From positions 1 to 48,259 of the forward strand of contig JAUYKQ010000002.1 in the NCBI GenBank assembly GCA_030699905.1: a stretch of 48,259 bases of DNA. The letters run 5' to 3'. The stretch comes from a bacterium (GTDB taxonomy: Bacteria > Patescibacteriota > Minisyncoccia > Phycocordibacterales > GCA-002787175). The notes beneath the pieces are model-generated. The model was not told the origin of the DNA. It ran no database searches and worked only from the letters and a program-made list of their open reading frames with translations. Positions 24,601-32,996 of the stretch are shown here, piece by piece; within the stretch, counting starts at the first letter, position 1, and the number at the start of each line of letters is the position of its first letter. The position numbers were made by a program, and so were the translations under genes.

Positions 24601-25494
24601 ATGATACTAAGTCAAAAAATAGTCGGGGTGGTAGTTTTGGCGGGACTTTTAGCGCCGACGGCATTCATTTCCGCTCAATTGCGGGCTGATGTTGACGTAA
24701 ACACACAGGCGGAAACAAGAGTCAATGCTGACCGCCAAATACAAATTTTGGAAACGGTTCGCCAAAGGCAAGAAATGACGAAAGAGGAGATTTTGGAGAA
24801 GAGAAAAGCGATAGAAGCGCAAAGATTGGCAGACCAGAAACGAGTTATGGAAAAACGAGAGGCGAACAGAACCGACAAAATGACAGTTGACGGCAGAGCA
24901 GTAACTTCTGTTGACACTATGGAAATAAGGGCGGAACAAAAAGAACGGCTTCAAACCCGCCACGAAGAACTGGCCGAGAATCGACAGACGGTGCGTTCAG
25001 AAATGGAAGAGAAGAGACGAGAACTTATTGAGGAACGCGAAAGCAGGATCGAGGAAAGACAAGAACAAAGAGACGAACGGCGTCAAGAGCTTGAAGAAAG
25101 AGCGAAGGAAAGAATTGAAGCTCATATAGAAAAATTGGTTGCACGTTTTGAAGCGGCAATAGAGAGATTGGTCGGACTGTCTATACGAATAGAGTCAAGA
25201 ATTGAGAAGTTTTCCGAAAATGGAGCTGATACGTCAAGAGCGGAGACCAGTTTGGAAATGGCCAAGGCGAAGATAAGAGAGGCGCAAAACAGCTTGGCTT
25301 CCGCCGCCGTTTTGAGCATTGAAATTCTTGAAGGTGAAACTCCCGGGGAGGCGCTTACCAGAGCGAGAAGAGAATTTGAGAACGCAAAACAGGCCGTGAA
25401 AGACGCTCACTCGGCGCTTATAAACGCGGTGGAAGCTCTGAAAATTTCAGCTGACGCTCGGGTTGAAGTGAACACGGAAAGTGACGAAAATTAA
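24601..25494 (+). CDS. Exported coiled-coil protein of unknown function
   Basis: A signal peptide (MILSQKIVGVVVLAGLLAPTAFISAQ) is followed by about 170 residues rich in E, R and Q with heptad character (ELIEERESRIEERQEQRDERRQ), then a helical, alanine-rich region (ETSLEMAKAKIREAQNSLASA). Total 297 aa. No catalytic motif is seen. It is expected to form a long alpha-helical rod outside the membrane. The next gene encodes a single-pass membrane protein 44 bp downstream, so they may function together in the envelope. No Shine-Dalgarno is visible. Confidence 0.7.
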   Translation: MILSQKIVGVVVLAGLLAPTAFISAQLRADVDVNTQAETRVNADRQIQILETVRQRQEMTKEEILEKRKAIEAQRLADQKRVMEKREANRTDKMTVDGRAVTSVDTMEIRAEQKERLQTRHEELAENRQTVRSEMEEKRRELIEERESRIEERQEQRDERRQELEERAKERIEAHIEKLVARFEAAIERLVGLSIRIESRIEKFSENGADTSRAETSLEMAKAKIREAQNSLASAAVLSIEILEGETPGEALTRARREFENAKQAVKDAHSALINAVEALKISADARVEVNTESDEN

Positions 25495-25512
25495 TCTTTT
25501 CACAGACGGGAT

Positions 25513-25518
25513 TATAAT
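25513..25518 (+). promoter_or_regulatory. -10 element upstream of the small membrane protein gene
   Basis: TATAAT lies 20 bp before ATG 25539. No convincing -35 was found. Confidence 0.4.
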
Positions 25519-25538
25519 TAATTAAAACAATCTAAATC

Positions 25539-25922
25539 ATGACAGAAGAAAATCAAAACCAAAGTCAAGACCAAAATGTCACGCCCTCCTCCCCTGTTTC
25601 AAACAACCAAACCCCTCCCGTTCCGGAAACAACCGACGGTGGGACGGAAAAAACCGGCGCCGGACCGATTTTGGGCGCCGTAATTATTGTGATTCTTTTG
25701 GCTATAGGCGGATATTATTTTTGGACAACCTATTTGGAAGAGACCACTTTTACTGACACGACAAACGAACAGATAATGGAAGAGGAGCCACCGACAGCGG
25801 AAGAGCTGCAAGTTCAAAGTTCTTCGGATGCCATAGACGACATAGAAATGGACTTGGATGCTTCAGAATTTAACAACTTGGACGCCGAGCTAAACGACAT
25901 AGAGGGCGAACTGACCTTCTAA
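25539..25922 (+). CDS. Small single-pass membrane protein, acidic outer domain
   Basis: The function is not recognised. The 127-aa protein has a disordered N/Q/P/S-rich start (residues 1-40), one membrane helix (about 43-62, GAVIIVILLAIGGYYFW) and a strongly acidic C-terminal region (DDIEMDLDASEFNNLDAELNDIEGEL). It resembles the small membrane proteins at 13227 and 21548 in layout but not in sequence. A strong terminator follows the stop. Confidence 0.6.
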   Translation: MTEENQNQSQDQNVTPSSPVSNNQTPPVPETTDGGTEKTGAGPILGAVIIVILLAIGGYYFWTTYLEETTFTDTTNEQIMEEEPPTAEELQVQSSSDAIDDIEMDLDASEFNNLDAELNDIEGELTF

Positions 25923-25932
25923 CTAAGCCCGT

Positions 25933-25971
25933 AAAAAACCCGCGCGCCACCAAAAGGCCTGCGGGTTTTTT
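25933..25971 (+). terminator. Terminator after the small membrane protein gene
   Basis: AAAAAACCCGC pairs with GCGGGTTTTTT around a 17-nt loop, followed by TCG. Confidence 0.85.
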
Positions 25972-26030
25972 CGTGGAAGGTGAGTCACGGAGGCATGGTT
26001 TTGACTCCGCCCCGCGGTGAAATTCAATGC

Positions 26031-26165
26031 GAATTACGAAATGTCTTTTTCGGCGAGGTCTTCGTGGCGCACGAAGATTTTTTACTAAAAATCTTCTCTC
26101 TCCGGCGCCAGCCGCGCCTCCGAAGGCGCCTCTCAAACCTCGCCTCAACACCATTTCGTAATTCA
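26031..26165. repeat. Palindromic element family B, copy 1
   Basis: Termini GAATTACGAAATG and CATTTCGTAATTC enclose GGCGAGGTCTTCGTGGCGC and a GATTTTTTACTAAAAATC hairpin. The copy at 46891-47028 is its near-exact reverse complement. Confidence 0.85.
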
Positions 26166-26216
26166 AGATACTTTACGGTTGCGAAACACGAACAGACGGG
26201 TTAGTATGGGCAGAAT

Positions 26217-27275
26217 ATGAATAAAAATTTATATTCTATCAAAGGCAGAAAAGACCTTCCGGACTCACGTGCGGAATTTGAATTGGAAATATCGCCTGAA
26301 ACCGTAGCTATTCACCGAAAAGAAGTTTTGCAGGAATTGAACAGCAAAACAGAAATGGCCGGTTTCAGACGAGGCCATATTCCTGAAAAAATTCTTACTC
26401 AGCGATTCGGGGAATTCAGAATATGGGAAGAGCAAGCGCGCCAAGCGTTGTCTTTCGCGATTACCTCTCTTTTTGAAAATGAGAACATCTCCTCCTTGGG
26501 ACATCCCGATATCATCATTACGAAAATAGCTCCAAAAGAAATTTTGGAAGCCAAGGTGACAATAACCGTTCTTCCTAAAATTGATTTGCCCGATTACAAG
26601 GCGCTCTCCAGAGAAGTCAACGCCACAAAAGAAAAAACTGAAAACGTTACGGAAAAAGAAGTTGACGAAACCATAGAAAACATAAGAAAACAGCTATCCG
26701 CCAAAGACGCTCCTGACTCGGAGAAAAACTCCGCTTCGGAGATTGCGAAACAGGATTTGCCGGAGTTAAACGACGCTTTCGTCCAAACGCTCGGCAACTT
26801 TAAAAATGTTGAAGAATTTAAAGCGAGAGTTAAGGAAAATTTGATGAAGGAAAAAGAACATCGCTCTTTTGAAAAACATCGGATAAAACTGGCCGAAAAA
26901 ATTTCCACCTCAGTTGACTTCCCCATTCCCGACATTCTGATAGACAGCGAACTGCACCGCATGGAGGCAAGATTCCGCGGGGACGTAGAAAGAATGGGAA
27001 TAAAATACGACGACTATTTGGCGCACATAAAGAAGAGCGCTGATCAAGTTCGGGTTGACTGGAGACCGGACGCCATAAAAAGAGTAAAGATTGAGCTTAT
27101 CCTCAATAAAATTGCCGAAAAAGAAAAACTTTTTCCTGACGCGGAAAAAGTGGAAGCCGAAGTAAACCATATAATGGAGCACAATAAAAACGCCGACCGG
27201 TCGCGAGTAAAATCATACGTTGAATCGGCGCTTGAAAACGACAAGGTTTTTGAATTTTTGGAAAAACAACAGTAA
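26217..27275 (+). CDS. tig: Trigger factor lacking the PPIase domain
   Basis: Trigger factor is the ribosome-bound chaperone for nascent chains. The N-terminal ribosome-binding domain is clear (residues 1-115, including MAGFRRGHIPEKILTQRFG, the loop that contacts ribosomal protein L23). After TVLPKIDLPDYKAL and a helix, the sequence goes directly to LPELNDAFVQTLGNFKNVEEFKARVKENL, the C-terminal chaperone domain. The roughly 90-residue FKBP-type PPIase domain is missing, which explains 352 aa instead of about 430. The C-terminal arms look complete (FEFLEKQQ). No Shine-Dalgarno is seen. Confidence 0.93.
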   Translation: MNKNLYSIKGRKDLPDSRAEFELEISPETVAIHRKEVLQELNSKTEMAGFRRGHIPEKILTQRFGEFRIWEEQARQALSFAITSLFENENISSLGHPDIIITKIAPKEILEAKVTITVLPKIDLPDYKALSREVNATKEKTENVTEKEVDETIENIRKQLSAKDAPDSEKNSASEIAKQDLPELNDAFVQTLGNFKNVEEFKARVKENLMKEKEHRSFEKHRIKLAEKISTSVDFPIPDILIDSELHRMEARFRGDVERMGIKYDDYLAHIKKSADQVRVDWRPDAIKRVKIELILNKIAEKEKLFPDAEKVEAEVNHIMEHNKNADRSRVKSYVESALENDKVFEFLEKQQ

Positions 27276-27311
27276 AACTTTGAAGTGTTAAATCCGCTTT
27301 TCTGTTTTACT

Positions 27312-27454
27312 GTGAATTACGAAATGTAGCAGGCGCTCCCCCACTAGGAAAGTCACAAAAAAGTGACCTGAGCCCTGGGCAAGCGCCCTTGGAGCGGTCA
27401 CTTTTTTGGGAGCTTTCCGAGTGGGGGGGGTAAAACAGGTGTTTAGTAATTCGC
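27312..27454. repeat. Palindromic element family A, copy 1
   Basis: GAATTACGAAATG and TTTAGTAATTC termini enclose a hairpin whose arms contain AAAAAAGTGAC/GTCACTTTTTT and a C/G-rich block. The copy at 47771-47918 is the closest relative. Confidence 0.85.
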
Positions 27455-27456
27455 AG

Positions 27457-28155
27457 TTATAAAAGTAGCAGTGCCGCCGCCGCCACGGCGGCTGTTTCGG
27501 CTCTAAGCGTCTGGCTACCCAAAGATACAACGGCAATTTTCCTTTCCTTAAAAAACGAAATCTCTTTTTCACTCCACCCCCCTTCCGGACCCACAAACAA
27601 AGCAACCTCCCCAAAGTGGGGAATTTTTGATTTTTGGAGTTTTTCTCCGCCCATATCCAAAGCAAAAGACGGCATTTCAAATTTTTCCTTAAACAAATCC
27701 CGCAAGTTTTTCACGCCATGAAACTCGGGTACCGTCCCTCTGCCCGACTGTTCTGACGCCTCTTTTATTATCTTTTTTACCCTGTCATCGTTCAATCCTT
27801 TTTTCTCGCTTCTTTCAGATAAAACGGCCGTAAAATCGGCAACTCCTATCTCCGTGCATTTTTCCGCCACCCACTCAAACTTGTCTTTCTTTATTACCGA
27901 CTGAAACAAAAAAACCCTCAAAGCCGGACTTTTTGCGGGAGAATCGGTCGTCTCCGCCACCGACAGGAGCGCGTTATTTTTTGCGATTTCCTTGATTTCA
28001 CAGACAAAATCGGTGCCACTACCGTCAAACAAGATGACTTTATTACCCCTCTTCAGGCGAAAAACCTTCAGCCACTGATGAAGGATTTCTTTATCGCGGA
28101 CTTCCACTTCCCCACTTTCAATTTTTTCATTTATATAAAAACGATGTAAGCGCAT
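27457..28155 (-). CDS. rsmE: 16S rRNA m3U1498 methyltransferase RsmE
   Basis: RsmE methylates U1498 of 16S rRNA using SAM. The start MRLHRFYI matches the family N-terminus exactly, so ATG 28155 is used rather than the 25-codon-longer frame. A PUA-like domain (HQWLKVFRLKRGNKVILFDGSG) precedes the SPOUT knot with FLFQSVIKKDKFEWVAEKCTEIGV near 90, EASEQSGRGTVPE near 140, LFVGPEGGWSEKEI near 190 and SLGSQTLRAETAAVAA near 215. At 232 aa it is complete. It is the only minus-strand gene in the 22-31 kb block. A weak -10 (TATGCT) lies 6 nt before the ATG. Confidence 0.95.
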   Translation of the reverse strand: MRLHRFYINEKIESGEVEVRDKEILHQWLKVFRLKRGNKVILFDGSGTDFVCEIKEIAKNNALLSVAETTDSPAKSPALRVFLFQSVIKKDKFEWVAEKCTEIGVADFTAVLSERSEKKGLNDDRVKKIIKEASEQSGRGTVPEFHGVKNLRDLFKEKFEMPSFALDMGGEKLQKSKIPHFGEVALFVGPEGGWSEKEISFFKERKIAVVSLGSQTLRAETAAVAAAALLLL

Positions 28156-28370
28156 ATAAAGAGCATAAAGTGAAAAGTAAAAAGTGTAAAGATAGCCCCA
28201 TGAAACTGCTATTATGCCGTATTCTCGCAATTCAAGGCAAAAATGGAAAAAGCGACAACGACAATTTTGTTGTAAAATCGCCCAAATTTGGTAGTATTAT
28301 TATCACTGGCAATAGAACATGCTGTATTTGTAGCCATTGTTACATGTTACAAGTTTAATGTTACAAGATT

Positions 28371-28952
28371 ATGCTTATCCCCACCGTTATAGAAAAATCG
28401 CAATTCGGCGAACGCGCGTATGACATTTACTCGCGTCTTTTACGAGAAAACATAATTTTCTTGGGCGGACCGATAGATGATCATAGCGCAAACATAATAA
28501 TAGCCCAAATGCTTTTTCTCCAAGCAGAAGACCCGAAAAAAGACGTCTGGCTTTACGTCAACTCCCCCGGTGGTTCCGTTACTTCCACTTTGGCTATAAT
28601 AGACACCATGAATCATATAAAAAACGACGTGGCTACGGTTTGTATCGGCATTGCCGCCTCGGGCGGTGCCATCGTTCTTTCAGCCGGCAAGAAGGGCAAA
28701 CGCTACGCCTTGCCTAACGCGGAAGTCATGATACACCAGCCCCTCGGAGGCGTAGAAGGCCAAGCCACGGATATTGCCATTACGGCAAAACATATTTTGA
28801 AGACAAGAGAAAATCTGAACAAAATTTTGGCTGTAAATACCGGACAATCTGTTGAAAAAATAGAAAAAGACGTGGAACGCGACTTCTTTATGGATGCTAA
28901 AGAAGCGGTAAACTATGGAATTATTGACAAAGTATTGCCAAAAAATAAATAG
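28371..28952 (+). CDS. clpP: ATP-dependent Clp protease proteolytic subunit
   Basis: ClpP forms the tetradecameric serine protease chamber fed by ClpX/ClpA/ClpC. The catalytic triad is visible: serine in [15 protein letters not shown] near residue 97, histidine in VMIHQPLGG near 122 and aspartate in [11 protein letters not shown] near 171. The usual ASMGA is ASGGA here, so the residue after the nucleophile is glycine. VNSPGGSV near 65 forms the oxyanion strand. At 193 aa it has normal length, with almost no propeptide. The partner clpX is not in this window. Confidence 0.96.
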   Translation: MLIPTVIEKSQFGERAYDIYSRLLRENIIFLGGPIDDHSANIIIAQMLFLQAEDPKKDVWLYVNSPGGSVTSTLAIIDTMNHIKNDVATVCIGIAASGGAIVLSAGKKGKRYALPNAEVMIHQPLGGVEGQATDIAITAKHILKTRENLNKILAVNTGQSVEKIEKDVERDFFMDAKEAVNYGIIDKVLPKNK

Positions 28953-28970
28953 AGGTGCGGAAGATAATTT

Positions 28971-29131
28971 GCAACCCCTCACACTCTTATTCTCCCTTTT
29001 CTAAAGGGAGTACCGCCTTCTTAGGCGGGGAGGGATTTATTCTCCTTTCAAAAATCCTCCGTCATCAGAATGACCACCCTCCTTTAGAAAAGGAGGAATA
29101 AAGCCACTTTCTGATAGGTGTGAGAGGTTAC
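28971..29131. repeat. Palindromic element family E, copy 2 (161 bp, inverted relative to copy 1)
   Basis: Starts GCAACCCCTCACACTC and ends GGTGTGAGAGGTTAC. The interior matches copy 1 in reverse complement. The rest of the clpP-rny gap (29132-29352) shows no gene or clear promoter. Confidence 0.82.
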
Positions 29132-29352
29132 GATAATTTTTATTGCCACTACCGAGAGTAAATTGGACAGTTTGGAACAACTCCTGTATGATGAAAATGT
29201 TACCATAATATTTTCGACTCTGTCTTAGCTTAAGCCAAACTGCAATGTTTAAGAAACCCATAATTTGTAAGGTTTTTCCAACGAAAACGAAACTTTTCTC
29301 TTAATATTTTGTAGTCAAAAAATGGTGCGGAAAGCCAGAGTCGCGTCGTACC

Positions 29353-30882
29353 ATGTCATTAAAATTAGTAGTCGTGCTCGCGGGACTTTCGGGTCTTGTG
29401 GGTATTGCGCTTGGCTACTATCTGCGTCTTATCATTTCTCTTGGTAAAAAGGGCTCCATGGAGCTTAGAATCAAAGAAATGGAGCTCGCGGGTAAAGAAA
29501 AGGCCAAGCAAATCATAGTCAAAGCGGAAGAGGAAGCGGTTGATGTTTTGAAAGAAGCGCGCGTTGAGATGAAAGAAAGAGACGAGAAACTTAAAAAAAC
29601 AGAAGAGCGTCTCATAAAAAAAGAGGATTTTTTGGACAGAAGACAGACCGATATTGATAAAGAAATAGAAGGATTGAAGTTAAAAATCGTTGACATTAAA
29701 AAAGTCAAAGAGCGGGTTGATAAATTGTCCGAAGAAAAGCAGGCGGAACTTGAGAAAATCGCTTCTCTTAGCGAAGCTGAAGCCAAACAAGAACTTTTGA
29801 CTCTGGCCGAGAAAAGATATGAGGCCGACATATTGTCCAGAATGCAAAAAATGGAACAGTATGGCGAAGAAAAGCTTGAAAAAAGAGCCCAAGAAATACT
29901 TTCCACGGCCATACAACGTCTTGGAAATTCCGTGGCTTCCGATGTTTTGACGACCACCGTTACCATCCCTTCCGACGAGTTGAAGGGCAAGATAATAGGA
30001 AAAGAAGGTAGAAATATCAAGGCCTTTGAACGAGCGACCGGTGTTGAAATTATTGTTGACGACACTCCGGGAGCCATAACTATTTCTTCTTTTGATCCGG
30101 TACGCAGGCAAGTGGCGCGAGTAGCCCTTGAGAACTTGATACTGGACGGCCGAATACAGCCGGCCAAAATAGAATCCGCGGTGGAAAAGGCCGGCGCTGA
30201 AATAAACAAAGTAATAAAGGAAAAAGGAAGCCAGGCGGCATACGAAACCGGCGTCATAAACATGGACCCGAGAATAATCGCTATTTTAGGCCGTCTTCAC
30301 TTTCGCACAAGTTACGGCCAAAATGTCCTGCAACACTCTATTGAGATGGCCCATATCGCGGCTATGATCGCCGAAGAATTGGGCGCCAATGTAGCCATAG
30401 CAAAAGCCGGAGCGTTGCTTCATGACATAGGCAAAGCCGTAGACCACGAAGTCCAAGGCACCCATGTGGAAATCGGACGCAGGATTTTGCAAAAATTCGG
30501 CGCGCCGGAAGAAGTCATAAAGGCCATGCAGGCCCATCACGGAGAATATCCTTACGAAACAATAGAATCTGTTATAGTGCAGGTTGCTGACGCCATCTCA
30601 GGAGCTCGCCCGGGCGCGAGACGGGACACTGTGGAAAATTATCTGAAGCGCCTTGAAGAGCTGGAGACCATTGCCTCTTCTTTTGTTGGAGTTGAAAAGG
30701 CCTACGCTTTGCAAGCAGGACGCGAAATAAGGGTCTTTGTCACACCAACCGAAGTGTCCGACTTGGATGCCAAAAAAATGGCTCAAAATATGGCTGAACG
30801 GATAGAACAGGAGCTTAAATATCCCGGGGAAATCAAGGTTACAATCATCAGAGAGACGCGAATAGTGGAATACGCCCGATAG
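29353..30882 (+). CDS. rny: Ribonuclease Y
   Basis: RNase Y is the membrane-bound endoribonuclease that initiates mRNA decay in many bacteria without RNase E. Domain order is canonical: membrane helix (residues 3-27), long coiled coil (about 35-195), KH domain with GKIIGKEGRNIKAFE near 213, and HD domain with LLHDIGKAVDHE near 356. The C-terminus is complete (ETRIVEYAR). At 509 aa it has normal length. No Shine-Dalgarno is visible at ATG 29353. Confidence 0.97.
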   Translation: MSLKLVVVLAGLSGLVGIALGYYLRLIISLGKKGSMELRIKEMELAGKEKAKQIIVKAEEEAVDVLKEARVEMKERDEKLKKTEERLIKKEDFLDRRQTDIDKEIEGLKLKIVDIKKVKERVDKLSEEKQAELEKIASLSEAEAKQELLTLAEKRYEADILSRMQKMEQYGEEKLEKRAQEILSTAIQRLGNSVASDVLTTTVTIPSDELKGKIIGKEGRNIKAFERATGVEIIVDDTPGAITISSFDPVRRQVARVALENLILDGRIQPAKIESAVEKAGAEINKVIKEKGSQAAYETGVINMDPRIIAILGRLHFRTSYGQNVLQHSIEMAHIAAMIAEELGANVAIAKAGALLHDIGKAVDHEVQGTHVEIGRRILQKFGAPEEVIKAMQAHHGEYPYETIESVIVQVADAISGARPGARRDTVENYLKRLEELETIASSFVGVEKAYALQAGREIRVFVTPTEVSDLDAKKMAQNMAERIEQELKYPGEIKVTIIRETRIVEYAR

Positions 30883-30956
30883 TAATAAGGGCTTTTGGTT
30901 TTCGTTTGTTAAAAACAGAAAACAATATAATCATTTTGTCAATGTTTACTGTGCTA

Positions 30957-31110
30957 TTGCGTCAATATTGGCTTGGTATATAATGTTTTCAGGCATCACT
31001 GCCAGACAAAATAAGCGTTGGTGTTGAAGGGAAACATTTACAAGTGTTATTAGGTCGCTTAATAGTAAAAAAACTCGGAAGGTATGATTTCGCCACGGCG
31101 GATTCGTACC
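30957..31110 (+). promoter_or_regulatory. HU gene promoter and structured leader
   Basis: TTGCGT (30957-30962), a 16-bp spacer and TATAAT (30979-30984) predict a start near 30991 and a 140-nt leader, unusual here. The leader ends with an imperfect hairpin, GGTATGATTTCGCC/GGCGGATTCGTACC (31081-31110), 19 nt before the ATG, which could control translation. Confidence 0.6.
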
Positions 31111-31129
31111 GTTCGCAGTTAGTAGCGTT

Positions 31130-31402
31130 ATGAATAAACAAGCAATAGTAGAAGCGGTGCATGCAAAACTCGGCGGCACCAAAGTACAGGCGGAAGAAGC
31201 GGTGGACACGGTAGTTGATTCTATAATAAACTCCCTTAAGAAAGGAGATGAGGTTTCAATAGCCGGTTTGGGTATCTTTACGGTCAAGCAACGCGCGGCT
31301 CGTCAAGCCCGCAATCCTCGCACAGGTGAGACCATCCAAGTTCCGGCAATGAAAGTGCCGAAATTTAGAGCGGCCAAAGCCCTCAAGGAAGCAGTGAAAT
31401 AA
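31130..31402 (+). CDS. HU-family DNA-binding protein
   Basis: HU compacts and bends DNA. The family pattern is complete in 90 aa: MNKQAIVEAVHAKLG at the start, GDEVSIAGLGIFTVKQRAARQARNPRTGE across the arm, and VPAMKVPKFRAAKALKEAVK at the end. The DNA-binding arm contains GETIQVPA where many HUs have GEEIKIPA. It is preceded by a long structured leader and followed by a terminator shared with a convergent tRNA. Confidence 0.96.
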   Translation: MNKQAIVEAVHAKLGGTKVQAEEAVDTVVDSIINSLKKGDEVSIAGLGIFTVKQRAARQARNPRTGETIQVPAMKVPKFRAAKALKEAVK

Positions 31403-31427
31403 TCCTTCAAATTTCGTGATTAAAAAC

Positions 31428-31462
31428 AAAAACGGCTCACACTGGTAGTGTGAGCCGTTTTT
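31428..31462. terminator. Bidirectional terminator between the HU gene and tRNA-Gly
   Basis: AAAAACGGCTCACAC/GTGTGAGCCGTTTTT with loop TGGTA. It serves the HU gene (plus) and tRNA-Gly (minus, 4 nt after the CCA). It shares its stem with 4863-4893. Confidence 0.85.
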
Positions 31463-31466
31463 GGTT

Positions 31467-31540
31467 TGGTGCGGGATACCGGAATCGGACCGGTGCCAAG
31501 AGTTTGGAAAACTCCTATTCTACCATTAAACTAATCCCGC
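31467..31540 (-). tRNA. tRNA-Gly (TCC), CCA encoded
   Basis: The cloverleaf is complete: acceptor GCGGGAT/ATCCCGC, anticodon stem GGAGT/ACTCT with loop TTTCCAA, T arm ACCGG/CCGGT with loop TCCGATT. CCA is genome-encoded at 31467-31469. Confidence 0.95.
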
Positions 31541-31551
31541 TTTACTACGAC

Positions 31552-31748
31552 ACTTTGAATTACGAAACTCCTAATCCCTCGTCTTTCTTTTCAATTTCGG
31601 CAAGGGCTTGTCAAAAATTATTCAACAGAACTCTCTCATATGCCTCATAATTTTTGCTTCGCCTCGCCCCGTTAGAAGCAGGGTTTCTAACAGGGCTCGC
31701 TCGAAATTGAAAAGAAATCCATCGGAAGCGAGTTTCGTAACTCAAAGT
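31552..31748. repeat. Palindromic element family C, complete copy
   Basis: Begins ACTTTGAATTACGAAACTC and ends GTTTCGTAACTCAAAGT. The interior carries TTTCTTTTCAATTTCGGC and GCTCGAAATTGAAAAGAAA as inner arms. It has an extra palindromic insertion (CCGTTAGAAGCAGGGTTTCTAACAGGG) compared with the two copies at the window ends. Confidence 0.85.
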
Positions 31749-31772
31749 ACGACAATCAAAAAAACTATAACA

Positions 31773-31809
31773 AACTCCGCCCCGTTTCGCAATGAAACGG
31801 GGCGGAGTT
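31773..31809 (-). terminator. Strong intrinsic terminator of the small-ORF transcript
   Basis: AACTCCGCCCCGTTTC pairs perfectly with GAAACGGGGCGGAGTT around a 5-nt loop. On the minus strand it is followed by TTGTTATAGTTTTTTT. Confidence 0.8.
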
Positions 31810-31817
31810 GTGACTTA

Positions 31818-31990
31818 CTACTTTGTCTGCTCTCCTCCTGTCTTCTTTTCTTCTGTCTTCTCTTCTTCGTTTTTAAACAACATTTTTATGTGGCGGAACT
31901 CGTTTTTATCTGGGCGACTCTATCTTTCCCAGACGAAGCTCCATTAACAATTATACCACTGAAAACAGCTTGATTTTTTACTCGTAACAT
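31818..31990 (-). other. Candidate small-protein or small-RNA transcript
   Basis: Between C copy 31552-31748 and the RNHCP gene. Two short frames follow each other on the minus strand: 31990-31886 (34 aa, MLRVKNQAVFSGIIVNGASS then GKDRVAQIKTSSAT) and 31883-31818 (21 aa, MLFKNEEEKTEEKKTGGEQTK, in the -1 frame). An extended -10, TGgTATAAT, is at 31950-31958, and the strong terminator lies just downstream. The first frame looks protein-like and the second is a charged tail, so a single frameshifted small protein is possible. An RNA with hairpin TCTGGG/CCCAGA is the alternative. 31991-32231 shows nothing further except a GCAAGG/CCTTGC hairpin at 32099-32117. Confidence 0.35.
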
Positions 31991-32231
31991 TCATTGACAC
32001 GACGTCAAAAACCGCAATCCAGTTTATCTCTGTTTATCAACGCTTTTGACATTATGTTTTTTGAGTCGTCAAACTTAAAACACAATACTGGACTTGTAGC
32101 AAGGTTTACCACCCTTGCCTTACTCTGAAGCAGACCTTTGCTTCAAAATATCTCGGCAAAAGTTTGGAACAGATTTTGCGGTCATCATTCGTCTGAACTT
32201 CAGAAGCGAGGACGAACCACGGCAAAAAAAC

Positions 32232-32720
32232 TTAACCTATTCCAAGACCCCCGCTTCTTTCCGCCACTTTGATAACTGCCTCAAACGAATCTTCGTCTTG
32301 CATTCGGTTTCTTTTTTCTGTTCGACACTCACTGCACCGGTGTATTATTACATGCTCGCCATTTTTTGTCTCCACTCGTACCGGCTCCATCAAAGCCCCG
32401 CAGTCGGCCTGCCTGTCTCCCGGATTTATATCCACGTGTTTGCTCCAGAGGCACTTGGGACAGTGGTTGGTGTAGCCCGTGCCGTCAGTGTTTTTTCCAC
32501 AGTAACCGCATCGGAAGTTTTCTTTCCTGCGCTGAAATTTTTTTGTTTCCGAAAATTTACCGCCTGCGGAATTATTTTTCCGCGTGGATACCGATGTCGC
32601 TTTCACCGAAATTTTTTTCTTTCCTCTTGTGACGCTTGATTTTTTATTAGTCAAGGAGCGTTTGCCGGAATTTGCTTTTTTCTTTTTTGACTTTACTTTT
32701 TTATTTTTTGTTTTTGCCAT
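32232..32720 (-). CDS. RNHCP-domain zinc-binding protein with basic N-terminal tail
   Basis: Residues 1-65 are lysine/serine-rich (KKVKSKKKKANSGK) and probably disordered and nucleic-acid binding. Residues 68-160 match the RNHCP domain: FRCGYCGKNTDGTGYTNHCPKCLWSKHVDINPGDR, then CGALMEP and HRCSECRTEKRNRMQDED. The name-giving motif reads TNHCP instead of RNHCP. Six cysteines and histidines in CxxC and HCPxC pairs suggest two zinc sites. The family function is unknown; it may act on RNA or ribosomes. 162 aa. A -10 (TACAAT) lies 8 nt before the ATG. Confidence 0.88.
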   Translation of the reverse strand: MAKTKNKKVKSKKKKANSGKRSLTNKKSSVTRGKKKISVKATSVSTRKNNSAGGKFSETKKFQRRKENFRCGYCGKNTDGTGYTNHCPKCLWSKHVDINPGDRQADCGALMEPVRVETKNGEHVIIHRCSECRTEKRNRMQDEDSFEAVIKVAERSGGLGIG

Positions 32721-32996
32721 TGTATTGAATTGTATCTAATATTAACACGAGAAAAAAAGTTCCTTAACGTTGTCCAAAAAAGAAAAAAGGCAGAGTCAAC
32801 TTAACCTCAAGGGTAAACTGAAATTTGTGAAACGGTGTTTATGGCTAAAACAAAGGGTTTCACTCGGTAGCAAAGTTTCTTCCCGTGACTCTGGGCTCTG
32901 GTCTGTTTCACGTCCTGAAAACAGGCAAAAGGACGATGAACCTCACAGGAGTCAAAAAAAACGCCTGAATCGCTTCGGATTTTTAACCGAAATTTT

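Noticed and set aside
29418-30263. 281-codon minus-strand frame opposite rny
   Set aside because: Serine-rich shadow of the coiled-coil coding strand.
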